Source: Chryseobacterium oranimense
Lineage (GTDB): Bacteria > Bacteroidota > Bacteroidia > Flavobacteriales > Weeksellaceae
Assembly: GCF_900129755.1 (NCBI RefSeq)
Contig: NZ_FQWT01000002.1
Location: forward strand, 62,001 to 126,000
Length of the DNA: 64,000 nucleotides
Direction: 5' to 3'
Under the pieces are notes generated by a model. That model worked only from the letters and a program-made list of their open reading frames with translations, did not search any database and had not been told where the DNA came from. The first letter of the stretch is position 1. Each line of letters begins with the position of its first letter. Below, piece after piece: positions 27,706 to 36,448 of the stretch. The position numbers and the translations under genes are program-made.

Positions 27706-28302
27706 ATGATTAAAATTCAGGCAGAAGCCAATGTTCCTACAGAGCACGGCTCTTTCCGAATGATCGCTTTCTCCGAAAACGAAAACGACTGGATGCCACA
27801 CATGGCCATCGTAGCAGAAAATACAGATTTTTCAAAACCGGTGAACGTACGTTTCCATTCCGAATGCATTACCGGAGAAGTTTTCCATTCAAAAAAATGT
27901 GAATGCGGGCAGCAACTGGATGCCGCAATGAAATATATCCATGAGCACGGAGGAATTATCGTATACCTTCGTCAGGAAGGACGAAATATAGGGATAATCA
28001 ATAAGCTTAAAGCTTATTCCCTGCAGGAAAAAGGTTTAGATACCGTACAGGCAAATCTGCAACTGGGTCTTCCTGCTGATGACAGAAATTTCGGGGTAGC
28101 TATTGAAATCCTCAATCTTTTAGAGGTAAAAGATATTAATCTTCTCACCAACAACCCTGAAAAAGTAAAATACGTTGTAGACAGCAATATCCATCTTAAT
28201 TCAAGGATTCCTTTACAGATTCCGGCCAATGAGATCAGTAAAGGCTATCTGAAGACGAAAAAAGATTTCTTCGGTCATTTACTAGATGATAATGACAATT
28301 AG
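27706..28302 (+). CDS. ribA: GTP cyclohydrolase II (riboflavin biosynthesis)
   Basis: A 198-residue enzyme that opens GTP to a pyrimidine, the first committed step to riboflavin. Motifs are TEHGSFRM near the start; zinc ligands Cys54, Cys65, Cys67 in HSECITGEVFHSKKCECG; the catalytic loop YLRQEGRNIGIINK; and LGLPADDR / LLTNNPEKV. It is a standalone RibA module with no RibB (DHBP synthase) domain, so the other half is encoded elsewhere. It is the last gene of a run from tatA and is followed by a strong terminator. Confidence 0.94.
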   Translation: MIKIQAEANVPTEHGSFRMIAFSENENDWMPHMAIVAENTDFSKPVNVRFHSECITGEVFHSKKCECGQQLDAAMKYIHEHGGIIVYLRQEGRNIGIINKLKAYSLQEKGLDTVQANLQLGLPADDRNFGVAIEILNLLEVKDINLLTNNPEKVKYVVDSNIHLNSRIPLQIPANEISKGYLKTKKDFFGHLLDDNDN

Positions 28303-28311
28303 ATAAAAATG

Positions 28312-28342
28312 AAAGCTCCGGAAAATTTCCGGAGCTTTTTTA
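28312..28342 (+). terminator. Terminator after ribA
   Basis: A stem AAAGCTCCGGA / TCCGGAGCTTT is followed by a T run. It shares its CTCCGG core with another terminator 0.5 kb downstream. Confidence 0.9.
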
Positions 28343-28361
28343 TTATGGATGATAAGCCAGA

Positions 28362-28757
28362 CTATTGTTTGGAAACAGACCAGCTGCCACTCCAGTGTTG
28401 AAAATTCCATGTTCCGGACTTCGTATGCAAACTCCCGTATAATATAAAGCCTTTTGGAGAAGGTGAAGGATTTAAAGCACCGTTTGATCCCTGAAGACCG
28501 GTATAGTACACTTCCCCTGTATTTCCATTTTCAACCCTTGTTACCTCAATACTGCCGCTTTTACTTACATTTAAAATCAAAGTCCCGCTGATGGCATCTC
28601 CCGAGTAGGTTCCTACCCACTTTCCCATATAGGGAGAGGTATAGTTTTCTTCTGCATTATTCTGATGTATATTATCTAAAATTTCATCAGCACCTATACA
28701 TGACAACAGACATAATGGTAAAATTATTAAAAATTGAAAGTAAAGCTTTTTAACCAT
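28362..28757 (-). CDS. Small lipoprotein, possible beta-sheet binding domain
   Basis: A 131-residue precursor with a lipoprotein signal (CLLSC, Cys20). The mature part reads MGKWVGTYSGDAISGTLILNVSKSGSIEVTR... and TKSGTWNFQHWSGSWSVS, a Gly/Ser/Trp-rich beta-barrel-like pattern as seen in small exported lipocalin-like proteins. No catalytic motif is seen. It is on the minus strand, converging with ribA and sharing the terminator area. Function unknown. Confidence 0.8.
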   Translation of the reverse strand: MVKKLYFQFLIILPLCLLSCIGADEILDNIHQNNAEENYTSPYMGKWVGTYSGDAISGTLILNVSKSGSIEVTRVENGNTGEVYYTGLQGSNGALNPSPSPKGFILYGSLHTKSGTWNFQHWSGSWSVSKQ

Positions 28758-28833
28758 GGGATCATATTATTTAAGATCATAAAATTAAACTTTTTTATCA
28801 TCCAAAGAAATCGAGTTCCAAAAATATAAAATC

Positions 28834-28867
28834 AAAAGCTCCGGAATTTCTCCCGGAGCTTTTTTAA
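28834..28867 (-). terminator. Terminator after the minus strand lipoprotein gene
   Basis: A stem of 11 bases (AAAAGCTCCGG / CCGGAGCTTTT) lies between the two minus strand genes, downstream of the 185-residue lipoprotein gene. A and T tracts flank it on both sides. Confidence 0.75.
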
Positions 28868-28896
28868 TTATAAAAAACTGAAAAGATATTTTGTTT

Positions 28897-29454
28897 TTAC
28901 TTACTAACTTTAGTCTGAATTTTAGACTCGTTAATATTGTAATACTTAATTACGCTGTTATAGTCGCTATAATCCACTGCACTTTTAGCCGTTTTTGCGC
29001 CGCCACCTGTTCCTGATCCGTTAGCCGGAACAACAAGTACTCTGAATTTCTTATTCTGATAGTATGAAGGGTTAGCCGTTAAACTGAATGTAGAAGTAGA
29101 ATTAATATTAATGGTAGCACCATATTTACTGAATTCATAAACATAATCTACAGCATCATTAGCTAAATTACCCACATAATAAGTGTATGGCAAAAGCTTC
29201 CAGATAGGAGAATCTCCATCGGTACCGGTCTGCATATAAATAAGTACCATATCGGACTGCACTAATGGACTATTAAAATCATCACTCCATCTATAAAGAT
29301 TATCATTAACCCTTGTAAAACTCGGTGTTATATCAAATGCCTGGCTTATTGTATCGTAGTCCTGGCCCTGTACAACAGTATCATCACTATTGTCACAGCT
29401 ATAGGCTGTAAAACCTACAGCGCCCAGAAATAAAAAGAGAAGTATTTTTTTCAT
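28897..29454 (-). CDS. Lipoprotein, unknown function
   Basis: A 185-residue precursor with a lipoprotein signal (TAYSC, Cys20) and an acidic DNSDDT stretch after the Cys. The mature part is mostly beta, with many Tyr/Asn/Ser residues and a Gly-rich loop GSGTGGG (about 148-154). I do not recognise the family. It is a monocistronic minus strand gene divergent from the GH3 gene. Compositionally it is ordinary for this genome. Confidence 0.82.
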   Translation of the reverse strand: MKKILLFLFLGAVGFTAYSCDNSDDTVVQGQDYDTISQAFDITPSFTRVNDNLYRWSDDFNSPLVQSDMVLIYMQTGTDGDSPIWKLLPYTYYVGNLANDAVDYVYEFSKYGATININSTSTFSLTANPSYYQNKKFRVLVVPANGSGTGGGAKTAKSAVDYSDYNSVIKYYNINESKIQTKVSK

Positions 29455-29519
29455 TTTTAGAAAAGTTTAGTTATTATTTATAAAGCGTATTCAAATCATA
29501 TACCAAAAATTGCAAAAAC

Positions 29520-29552
29520 TTTGTTTTCATCATTTTTTTAATTGTATTTTTG
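29520..29552 (+). promoter_or_regulatory. Promoter of the GH3-bshA unit
   Basis: TTTG at 29520-29523, a 21-base spacer, and TATTTTTG at 29545-29552 match the flavobacterial consensus. Transcription would start near 29559, which places the start codon at ATG 29570 and not upstream. Confidence 0.8.
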
Positions 29553-29569
29553 TTCTTATTCAAAAGATC

Positions 29570-31300
29570 ATGAAGAAATTGCTATATACTTCCCTCTTTA
29601 TTTTTTCATTAATAAGCTTTACAGCCAAAGCTCAGTATCAGCCTAAAGACATTTCCAAAGAAGACCTGAAAAAGGCTCATCACTGGGTAGACAAGACTTA
29701 CAGATCGCTTTCCCAGGATGAAAAGCTGGGCCAGCTGTTTATTGTAGCGCTTTATACAAACAAAGGGGAAGATTACATCAATCAGGTCAGAAACATTGTA
29801 GTGAATGATAAAATCGGGGGATTGATTTTAATGCAGGATGATGCAGCGAGAGAAATTAATCTGGTTAATGAATTTCAGCAGAAATCAAAAGTTCCGATGA
29901 TGATCGGGATGGATGCGGAATGGGGATTGTTTCAAAGAATTGCCACAGCGCATAAATTTCCATGGGCGATGACTCTTGGAGCAATTCAGGATAAGAGCCT
30001 TATTTACCAGATGTCCGCCAAGATAGCGGAAGATTGCCATAGAATGGGCATCAACTGGGATTTTGCACCGGTTGTTGATGTGAACACCAATCCGAACAAT
30101 CCTATTATCGGAAACAGAAGCTTCGGCTCGGAAGTCGATAATGTGATCAGTTCTGCCTTGTCTTACTCTAAAGGTCTTCAGGACAATACTATTCTTGCGG
30201 CAATCAAACATTTCCCGGGACATGGCGACACCAGTACAGATTCTCACCTGGATCTGCCGGTAGTTCCCCATAATCTAGACAGGCTAAATACTGTTGAACT
30301 TGCTCCATTTAAGGCGTTAATGGATAAAGGAATTGGCGGTGTGATGGTAGCTCACCTGTATGTCCCAAGCCTTGAATCAGGAAAAGGAATTCCTGCCTCA
30401 GTGTCCAAAAATATAATTACCGGCGTGCTGAAAGATAAACTGGGATATAAAGGCCTGATCATTACTGATGCCCTGAATATGGGGGCTGTTGCTAATAAAT
30501 ATAAACCCGGGGAACTGGACGCGCTTGCTTTTAAAGCAGGAAATGATATTATGCTATTCTCACAGGGAGTTTCAGAAGGAAAAAAATTAATTCAGAAAGC
30601 CATCGAAAAGGGTGAAATCTCACAATCCAGAGTGGAGGAAAGTGTAAAGAAAATCCTACTTACAAAATATTTCCTTGGCCTCGAAAAATACACTCCGAAA
30701 GATCCTGTAAATATTAACAGCGATCTGAATAATGATTCTCATAAAACTTTGGTACAGAATCTTTATGCCAATGCCCTGACTTTACTGAAAGATGATCAGA
30801 AATTACTTCCTGTTGCCGGAAAGCAGGTTTATTACGTTCCGCTGGAAGAAGCCCCTTACCAGACATTCGCTAATCAGCTTGGCGCTAATGTGACCGTAAA
30901 AAAAGCAAATGAGATCAGCACAATTCCTGCAGGCTCTACAGTAATCGTAGGATTTCATAAAGATAATTCATCAGCATACAAACCTTATAAAATCTCAGCT
31001 GAATCCAAAAAAATCCTTGCTGATCTTACCGGAAACCAAAATGTTATTTTAAATGTTTTCGGTAGTGCTTACGCTTTAAAAGACATTGATATTTCAAAAG
31101 TATCTACAGTCCTTGTATCTTATGAAAATAATGATGATTCAATGACCGCAACGGCCAATGCCCTGAACGGAAAAACAAAAATATGGGGCAGACTGCCTGT
31201 CCTTGTCAATGATCAGCTGAAAGCCGGTATGGGAATCGACAGCATCCCGGTTTCTACTGTGAATACGAATACAACAGTTTCTATAACATCAAAACAATAA
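29570..31300 (+). CDS. GH3 family glycoside hydrolase (beta-N-acetylglucosaminidase-like), exported
   Basis: A 576-residue enzyme from ATG 29570 (MKKLLYTSLFIFSLISFTAKA signal peptide). The N-terminal TIM barrel holds the NagZ-type signature KHFPGHGDTSTDSH, MGMNWDFAPVVDV-like sequence and the nucleophile region ITDALNMGAV. A second, flavodoxin-like domain follows (about 380-560). NagZ-like GH3 enzymes release GlcNAc from muropeptides or chitin. The longer frame starting at 29510 is ruled out by the promoter inside it. Many Bacteroidota relatives carry an extra beta-lactamase-type domain; this one does not. bshA follows after 7 bases. Confidence 0.91.
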   Translation: MKKLLYTSLFIFSLISFTAKAQYQPKDISKEDLKKAHHWVDKTYRSLSQDEKLGQLFIVALYTNKGEDYINQVRNIVVNDKIGGLILMQDDAAREINLVNEFQQKSKVPMMIGMDAEWGLFQRIATAHKFPWAMTLGAIQDKSLIYQMSAKIAEDCHRMGINWDFAPVVDVNTNPNNPIIGNRSFGSEVDNVISSALSYSKGLQDNTILAAIKHFPGHGDTSTDSHLDLPVVPHNLDRLNTVELAPFKALMDKGIGGVMVAHLYVPSLESGKGIPASVSKNIITGVLKDKLGYKGLIITDALNMGAVANKYKPGELDALAFKAGNDIMLFSQGVSEGKKLIQKAIEKGEISQSRVEESVKKILLTKYFLGLEKYTPKDPVNINSDLNNDSHKTLVQNLYANALTLLKDDQKLLPVAGKQVYYVPLEEAPYQTFANQLGANVTVKKANEISTIPAGSTVIVGFHKDNSSAYKPYKISAESKKILADLTGNQNVILNVFGSAYALKDIDISKVSTVLVSYENNDDSMTATANALNGKTKIWGRLPVLVNDQLKAGMGIDSIPVSTVNTNTTVSITSKQ

Positions 31301-31307
31301 TAATCTA

Positions 31308-32456
31308 ATGAAAATAGGCATACTTTGCTATCCAACATACGGCGGAAGCGGAATCGTAGCAACAGAGCTGGGAATGTCCCTGGCCAATAAAGGCTATGAA
31401 GTTCACTTTATAAGTTCTGCACTTCCCGCAAGATTAGACATTACGAATCCCAATATTTTCTTTCACCGGGTGAATGTACAGACTTACCCTCTTTTCCAGT
31501 ATCAGCCCTATGATATTGCATTAAGTTCGATGATCTATCGTGTAGTGAACCTGTATAAGCTGGATCTGCTGCACGCTCATTATGCCATTCCGTACGCCTA
31601 CGCAGCGTTTACGGCCAAACAAATGCTTAAAGAAGATCATAATGATATTCCTCTGGTAACTACCCTTCACGGAACAGATATTACCCTTGTAGGACAGCAT
31701 CCGAGCTATAAGCATGCCGTAGAATTTTCCATCAACCAGTCGGATGCCATTACTTCGGTTTCTGAAAGTCTGAAAAAAGATACACTTCAGTTCTTTAATA
31801 TCAAAAAAGAAATACAGGTGATTACCAATTTTATTGATAATTCTGAATTCGACGACTGTACGGAATGCCAGAGGACCCAGTTTGCCAGTCCCGATGAGAA
31901 AATCCTGATTCATGTTTCCAACCTTCGTCCGGTGAAGCGTGTAGATGAAGTCCTTCAGATCTTCAAAAATGTGGAGAAAAAGGTAAAATCTAAACTGATT
32001 ATCATAGGTGAAGGCCCGGATATGGAAAAGGTAAACCAGTTCCTGGAAGAAAATCCTGAACTCATTTCAAAGATCCGTCTTTTAGGAAAAGTAAATGATC
32101 TGTACAAAATCCTGCAGCTTTCTGATGTATTCCTGCTTCCTTCCGAACAGGAAAGTTTCGGTCTGGCAGCACTTGAAGCTATGGCAGCCTATACTCCGGT
32201 AATAAGTTCTAACGCCGGCGGAATTCCTGAGGTAAACATCCAGGGTGAAACCGGTTTCTTAGCAGAGATCGGAAATGTAGAGGCGATGAGCAACTATACG
32301 ATAAAACTATTGAGCAATGATGATCTTTTAACCCAAATGAAGAAAAATGCGAAAGATCAGGCTATAAAATTCGATTTGAAAAACATTCTTCCTATCTATG
32401 AAGAAATGTATAGAACGACTATAGAAAACTTTAAAAAGGAGCTTGCGAAGGCATAA
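31308..32456 (+). CDS. bshA: BshA: N-acetyl-alpha-D-glucosaminyl L-malate synthase (bacillithiol synthesis)
   Basis: A 382-residue GT4 glycosyltransferase. It starts MKIGILCYPTYGGSGIVATELG, the conserved glycine loop of BshA, with HFISSALPARLD, ITTLHGTDITLVG-like sequence, SNLRPVKRV, and a C-terminal EQESFGLAALEAMA UDP-binding motif. BshA joins UDP-GlcNAc with L-malate, the first step of bacillithiol, a low-molecular-weight thiol used by Firmicutes and many Bacteroidota. BshB and BshC are not in the window. It follows the GH3 gene by 7 bases, probably co-transcribed from the GH3 promoter. Confidence 0.93.
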   Translation: MKIGILCYPTYGGSGIVATELGMSLANKGYEVHFISSALPARLDITNPNIFFHRVNVQTYPLFQYQPYDIALSSMIYRVVNLYKLDLLHAHYAIPYAYAAFTAKQMLKEDHNDIPLVTTLHGTDITLVGQHPSYKHAVEFSINQSDAITSVSESLKKDTLQFFNIKKEIQVITNFIDNSEFDDCTECQRTQFASPDEKILIHVSNLRPVKRVDEVLQIFKNVEKKVKSKLIIIGEGPDMEKVNQFLEENPELISKIRLLGKVNDLYKILQLSDVFLLPSEQESFGLAALEAMAAYTPVISSNAGGIPEVNIQGETGFLAEIGNVEAMSNYTIKLLSNDDLLTQMKKNAKDQAIKFDLKNILPIYEEMYRTTIENFKKELAKA

Positions 32457-32481
32457 CCCAGCTCTTTTCTATACCTTATAA

Positions 32482-32512
32482 AACCCTCTGCAATGCGGAA
32501 GGTTTTTTTTAT
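32482..32512 (+). terminator. Weak terminator after bshA
   Basis: An imperfect stem (AACCCTCTGC against GCGGAAGGTT) with eight T residues at its 3' side. The stem is poor but the T tract is clear. Confidence 0.5.
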
Positions 32513-32529
32513 TGAATCAAAAATTAATT

Positions 32530-34203
32530 TTATAAATCCATATTCTGGATAAAGCTTCTCAGGTCATCATTTTTGCCCAATCCCATTTTCTGTTTTAGCC
32601 GGTATTTGGCAACCCGTACGGTATTCGGGTCTGCTTTAAGGATATTTGCGATCTGCTGATTATCCATATTCATGTAAATATACGCTGCATACTTCATATC
32701 AAGATTGGATAATTTTGCCGTTGATTTACTGGCCAGGGATTTAAAAAAATCAGGGTGAACTTTTTCTACAATGTTCTGGATTTCATTAAATTCATTTTCA
32801 TTCAGCAGATCTTCTTTCCAGATTTTATCCAGGCTGGTTTCCGTTTTATCGTTCATTCTGGATTTGAGGCCTTTGATAAAATTATTCTTGTAATCCAGCC
32901 TTAGCGATATGGCGAGGGCATGTTTTTTTAATCTTTCCTGCTGAATAACCAGGATTTTCTGTTCTGCTTCCAGCAGAGCTATATTTTTTTTGTTCAGCTC
33001 ATATTTATTATTGAAAGTATAATACAGGGAGACTCCGGCCACAATGATAAGGATAATAATGACAATATAAAGTATCTGCCTTTTTCCCAATTCGGTTATC
33101 TGCTGGTTTTTCTGCTCTGCATTATAAAAAAGCTTCATGATTCCAACATTATTGCTTAATCTTTTTTTACCATCATCTTTGATGATATCTTTTATTTTTT
33201 TTTCATAGGTCAGTGCTTTTTTAAAGTCATTCTGCTTTTGATAAATATTGGACAGGTTTTCAAAAACCGCAATTTTATTAATCAATTTATAATAATTGTT
33301 AGCGTCATAGTATTGATAGGCTTTAAGATAGAATTCTTCAGCTTTTTTGTAGTTTTTCATCCCTTCGTAAGTAAAGCCGATGTTACCGTACACATCACTC
33401 CTGTATTTTTCAAGTGTTTTATTATCATTAATAACCTTTTCAGCCAGGGCATTCAGCTCCATCGCTTTTTCATATTGTTTCGGGGTCACCAGATTTAATG
33501 CATATGAATAGTTGATATAATATACCATAAACGATTTTTCCCTTGCAGCAGGCTCCTTTATGAGTTTCGCATACTGGTAGGATTGATTATAAAAGCTGAC
33601 GGCTGCATCAATATCTTTTTTATGACCTGAACGGATAAATTCATCTAAACACGAGTTGCCTAATCTGCTCAGAGACCAGCTTATCAGAACCGGATTACCT
33701 GTTTTAATTGCATAATCACGGGTTTTATAATATCCCGAAAAGTCACTGTTGTACATCTGTTTCAAAAAGTACAGCAAGGTGAGCATAAAATTCTCGTTGG
33801 GTGACTTACTGAAGGTATTGAAGCTTTTATTGAAGAAATTTAAGAAAAGTTCATCATCACTTGACTCCATAAAATAACCTGCATAACCGTAATTGACATA
33901 GGCATTATCCAATGGATTCTTTGTTTTCTGGGCAATAAGCTCTGCCTGGTTTAATATTTCCGCTCTTTCACGCCTGTCCTTAATCATAGAATAATAAAAG
34001 GAAAGATAAACATAGCCTATTACTTTTCTGGACTCGTCTTTTGAAGCCAGATAGTCTGAGTAGATAAGATCCTTTGCTTTTACAAGTTCATTGCTGAATA
34101 AATAGGTATAAATCAACTGCTGTTCTTTATCAAAATCACTTTGTGAAAAATACATATGGCTGAAGCAAGTAAAAACAAAAATCAAAATATTTTTTTTATT
34201 CAC
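32530..34203 (-). CDS. TPR-repeat membrane protein with C-terminal LuxR-type HTH
   Basis: A 557-residue protein from GTG 34203: signal peptide (1-20), a helical tetratricopeptide region (about 25-365, with repeats such as YGNIGFTYEGMKNYKKAEEFYLKAYQYY), one membrane helix (about 378-398), a coiled coil, and a helix-turn-helix at the end (LSNLDMKYAAYIYMNMDNQQIANILKADPNTVRVAKYRLKQKMG). The plan is a membrane-bound sensor-regulator found in Bacteroidota. It would sense outside or in the periplasm through the TPR part and act on DNA inside. The target is unknown. A -7 element TATATTTG lies 54 bases upstream of the start. Confidence 0.85.
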   Translation of the reverse strand: MNKKNILIFVFTCFSHMYFSQSDFDKEQQLIYTYLFSNELVKAKDLIYSDYLASKDESRKVIGYVYLSFYYSMIKDRRERAEILNQAELIAQKTKNPLDNAYVNYGYAGYFMESSDDELFLNFFNKSFNTFSKSPNENFMLTLLYFLKQMYNSDFSGYYKTRDYAIKTGNPVLISWSLSRLGNSCLDEFIRSGHKKDIDAAVSFYNQSYQYAKLIKEPAAREKSFMVYYINYSYALNLVTPKQYEKAMELNALAEKVINDNKTLEKYRSDVYGNIGFTYEGMKNYKKAEEFYLKAYQYYDANNYYKLINKIAVFENLSNIYQKQNDFKKALTYEKKIKDIIKDDGKKRLSNNVGIMKLFYNAEQKNQQITELGKRQILYIVIIILIIVAGVSLYYTFNNKYELNKKNIALLEAEQKILVIQQERLKKHALAISLRLDYKNNFIKGLKSRMNDKTETSLDKIWKEDLLNENEFNEIQNIVEKVHPDFFKSLASKSTAKLSNLDMKYAAYIYMNMDNQQIANILKADPNTVRVAKYRLKQKMGLGKNDDLRSFIQNMDL

Positions 34204-34256
34204 CCTCTATTACAATTACGTTAACGGTTAATGTGTGTGTTTTTTTATGTAGTGTA

Positions 34257-34264
34257 CAAATATA
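34257..34264 (-). promoter_or_regulatory. -7 element of the TPR-HTH gene
   Basis: Read on the minus strand the bases are TATATTTG, a full TAnnTTTG match, at a distance that would give a 45-base leader. No clear -33 box was assigned. Confidence 0.45.
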
Positions 34265-34680
34265 TACCTGAGCTTTATATAAATGAAAAAAAGTTCTATT
34301 TTATAGCATGCGAACCATGTCAGTTTAAAGCATTAGTAATCAAAAGATTAACCAATCCTGTACATACTTTGTACATACCCTATTTTAAGCTTGTAAATAA
34401 ATTGTTTCCTGTATTTCTTACCTGTAAAGGTTTAGAATAACATATTTGCATTCATAAGAATTATATTTTCCTTATAAAATATTTCTGAACATAAAATAAT
34501 CAGATTAAATATTCTATCCGATAAATAAAAATCTACATCTATAAAAAAAACAAAAAAAATATACTCATCACAGAATACATAAAAAATTCACTTCCTGCAC
34601 AAGATAAAGTATAAAAACAGTCGGAAAACGAACTTAAAAAAGGCTATAAAAACATAAATAATTCTCATCTGAGATACACC
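34265..34680. other. AT-rich spacer without a recognised gene
   Basis: About 415 bases of very AT-rich sequence with many A and T tracts. No credible coding region is seen on either strand, and there is no clear hairpin. It may hold regulatory sites for the TPR-HTH gene or for the small membrane protein downstream. Confidence 0.4.
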
Positions 34681-34821
34681 ATGAACTATACAGATAATGA
34701 ATTGAAGAAAAATATCAGGAGCTATAAATTCCTGAAGATGCTGCAACGTTTTAAAACCGTGATCTATCTGGTTCTTTTGATTCTGTCTTTCGTATTAATC
34801 TATTATTTGAAGAATTACTGA
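34681..34821 (+). CDS. Candidate 46-residue single-pass membrane protein
   Basis: ATG 34681 to TGA 34821 encodes 46 residues: a charged N-terminus (MNYTDNELKKNIRSYK), a basic patch (QRFK), one hydrophobic helix (about 27-42, VIYLVLLILSFVLIYY) and a short KNY tail. The coding stretch is less AT-rich than its surroundings, which is a mild sign of selection. No match to a known small protein is claimed. It could be an orphan regulator of a membrane complex. A non-coding explanation is possible, because the frame is short. Confidence 0.45.
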   Translation: MNYTDNELKKNIRSYKFLKMLQRFKTVIYLVLLILSFVLIYYLKNY

Positions 34822-34942
34822 ATCCTCTTTTGATTCCAGTAAAGAACGTTATACAATTTTCAATCCCGGTGCCTAAAAAAAACACAATTAAAATAGTCTT
34901 GGTTAGAGGCGAGGGGGCACCACTATTAACCACTATAAATTT
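34822..34942 (+). other. Spacer with candidate structured RNA
   Basis: Within an AT-rich spacer there is a GC-rich island (about 34900-34922). GGTGCC at 34868-34873 can pair with GGCACC at 34916-34921, and TGGTTA at 34900-34905 can pair with TAACCA at 34927-34932. These pairs cross, as in a pseudoknot, and a strong terminator-like hairpin follows. This suggests a small transcript, but no known RNA family was recognised. Confidence 0.35.
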
Positions 34943-34982
34943 TGAAAGGTGATGCTGTTTTTTACACATCACCTTTCATTTT
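34943..34982. terminator. Strong hairpin, likely terminator of the candidate small RNA
   Basis: A 12-base perfect stem TGAAAGGTGATG / CATCACCTTTCA with a 12-base T-rich loop is followed by ATTTTAAG. The nearest + strand gene before it is the candidate small membrane protein; no minus strand gene ends here. Confidence 0.6.
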
Positions 34983-35176
34983 AAGTTTAAACCAAACATG
35001 TCATGATAAGCAGAAATACAGTTGCCAAATGGAAGAAAATGGTATAATAAATTCACTATAAATTTCATTTGGAAAACATTTTTCCTACAATTCATAAAAT
35101 GTTTAGAATATTCGCGGAAAACTTTAATGTAAGGCCAACAAAAACCTGATATTTCCCTTATATTTATCGTCACACT
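34983..35176. other. Short spacer before the DUF2851 gene
   Basis: About 195 bases; nothing beyond a possible promoter-like TATATTTA near 35158-35165 was found. No open frame of note. Confidence 0.35.
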
Positions 35177-36448
35177 ATGACGGAAAAGCTGCTTCAATAT
35201 CTTTGGAACTATAAGGTTTTCAAACATTTCGACTTCAAGGATATTGAAGGGCAACCTGTTGAGATCATCAGCTTCGGAAAATGGAATACGAATGCAGGTC
35301 CGGATTTCCTTGATGCGAAAATTAAAATAAAAGACCTTGTCATTGCCGGACATATTGAGCTGCACGTCCGGGCTTCCGATTGGGTTTTCCATAACCATTC
35401 CCAGGATCCCAATTATCAAAATATTATCCTCCATGTTGTTTATGAAAATAATGTCGAGATCAGTGAGCTCCTCTCTAAAAGCGTTCCTACGCTGGAACTG
35501 AAAAACTATATTGACCCCACCCTACTTTGGAAATACGAAAAGCTCATTAACGGAACGCTGTTTATTCCCTGTGAAAACATTTTCGATTCCACCAAAATTC
35601 CACCTGGTTTTCATGAAGCCAATATCCTTAAAAAGCTGGATGAAAAGTCCCTGGAACTGGAAGCAAGCTTAGAAAACTACAAAAACAATTTTGAAGCTGT
35701 TCTTTTTCATAGTCTGGCCTATTCCTTCGGATTAAAGGTAAATGCCCATATTTTCAGGCAGATCGCGGAAAGTATAGATTTCAGTATCGTTAACAAGATC
35801 CGGCAGAATGAATCCCAGCTGGAAGCTTTACTGTTTGGTATTTCCGGATGGCTCGATCACCCGAAAGACAGCAGAATGATGATATGGAAAAGAGAGTTTG
35901 AATTTTTACGTAAAAAATTTAATATCCCGAACCTAACATTTCATCCTAAATTTTTAAGACTGCGTCCTCCCAACTTTCCTACACTCCGTCTTTCCCAGCT
36001 TGCCGATCTTTATTACAGGCATCAGAATCTGTTTTCAAAGATTATTAAAGCTAAAAGTATGAATGACCTGTACGAGGTTTTTGCTCCGGTAAAAGCATCT
36101 GAATATTGGGATTTTCATTTTAATTTCGGGAGCGTTTCTAAATTTCAGCCTAAAACATTGAGCAGGGATTTTATTGAATTGGTTATCCTTAATACTGTAC
36201 TTCCATTTAAGTATACTTATAACAAATATCACAGTGAAGAAATTACGGATGAAATACTGGAACTGTACAGGAACAGCCCGGCTGAAAAAAACACTGTAAT
36301 TTCAGGATGGAAGAAACTTGGCATGAAGGTAGAAAATGCTTTGGAGAGTCAGAGTCTTATTTATCATCATAAAACCTCGTGTGAAGAAAAAAATTGCTTA
36401 AATTGCAGTATTGGATTTAAACTTTTAAAAGAATCTTCTAATGTTTGA
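35177..36448 (+). CDS. DUF2851 family protein
   Basis: A 423-residue soluble protein matching the DUF2851 group of Bacteroidota (MTEKLLQYLWNYKVFKHFDFKDIEGQPVEIISFGKWNTNAGPDFLDAKI, IAGHIELHVRASDWVFHNHSQDPNYQNIILHVVYEND). The N-terminal 120 residues look nuclease-like (GPDFLDAKIKI ... GHIELHVRASDW, with D/E...E spacing as in PD-(D/E)xK enzymes). A C-terminal cluster CEEKNCLNCSIG (about 403-414) could bind metal. No tested function is known to me. It overlaps the PspC gene by eight bases. Confidence 0.88.
   Translation: MTEKLLQYLWNYKVFKHFDFKDIEGQPVEIISFGKWNTNAGPDFLDAKIKIKDLVIAGHIELHVRASDWVFHNHSQDPNYQNIILHVVYENNVEISELLSKSVPTLELKNYIDPTLLWKYEKLINGTLFIPCENIFDSTKIPPGFHEANILKKLDEKSLELEASLENYKNNFEAVLFHSLAYSFGLKVNAHIFRQIAESIDFSIVNKIRQNESQLEALLFGISGWLDHPKDSRMMIWKREFEFLRKKFNIPNLTFHPKFLRLRPPNFPTLRLSQLADLYYRHQNLFSKIIKAKSMNDLYEVFAPVKASEYWDFHFNFGSVSKFQPKTLSRDFIELVILNTVLPFKYTYNKYHSEEITDEILELYRNSPAEKNTVISGWKKLGMKVENALESQSLIYHHKTSCEEKNCLNCSIGFKLLKESSNV

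Noticed and set aside
34231..34440. 69-codon + strand frame in the spacer
   Set aside because: It overlaps the promoter region of the TPR-HTH gene, is very AT-rich and has no recognisable features.
34895..34922. tRNA- or tmRNA-like GC-rich patch ending in GGCACCA
   Set aside because: No T-loop consensus, no acceptor pairing with an upstream partner and no tag reading frame were found.
34751..34972. 73-codon minus strand frame
   Set aside because: It starts inside the strong hairpin at 34943-34978 and reads through the candidate structured RNA in antisense. No coding signs beyond being open.
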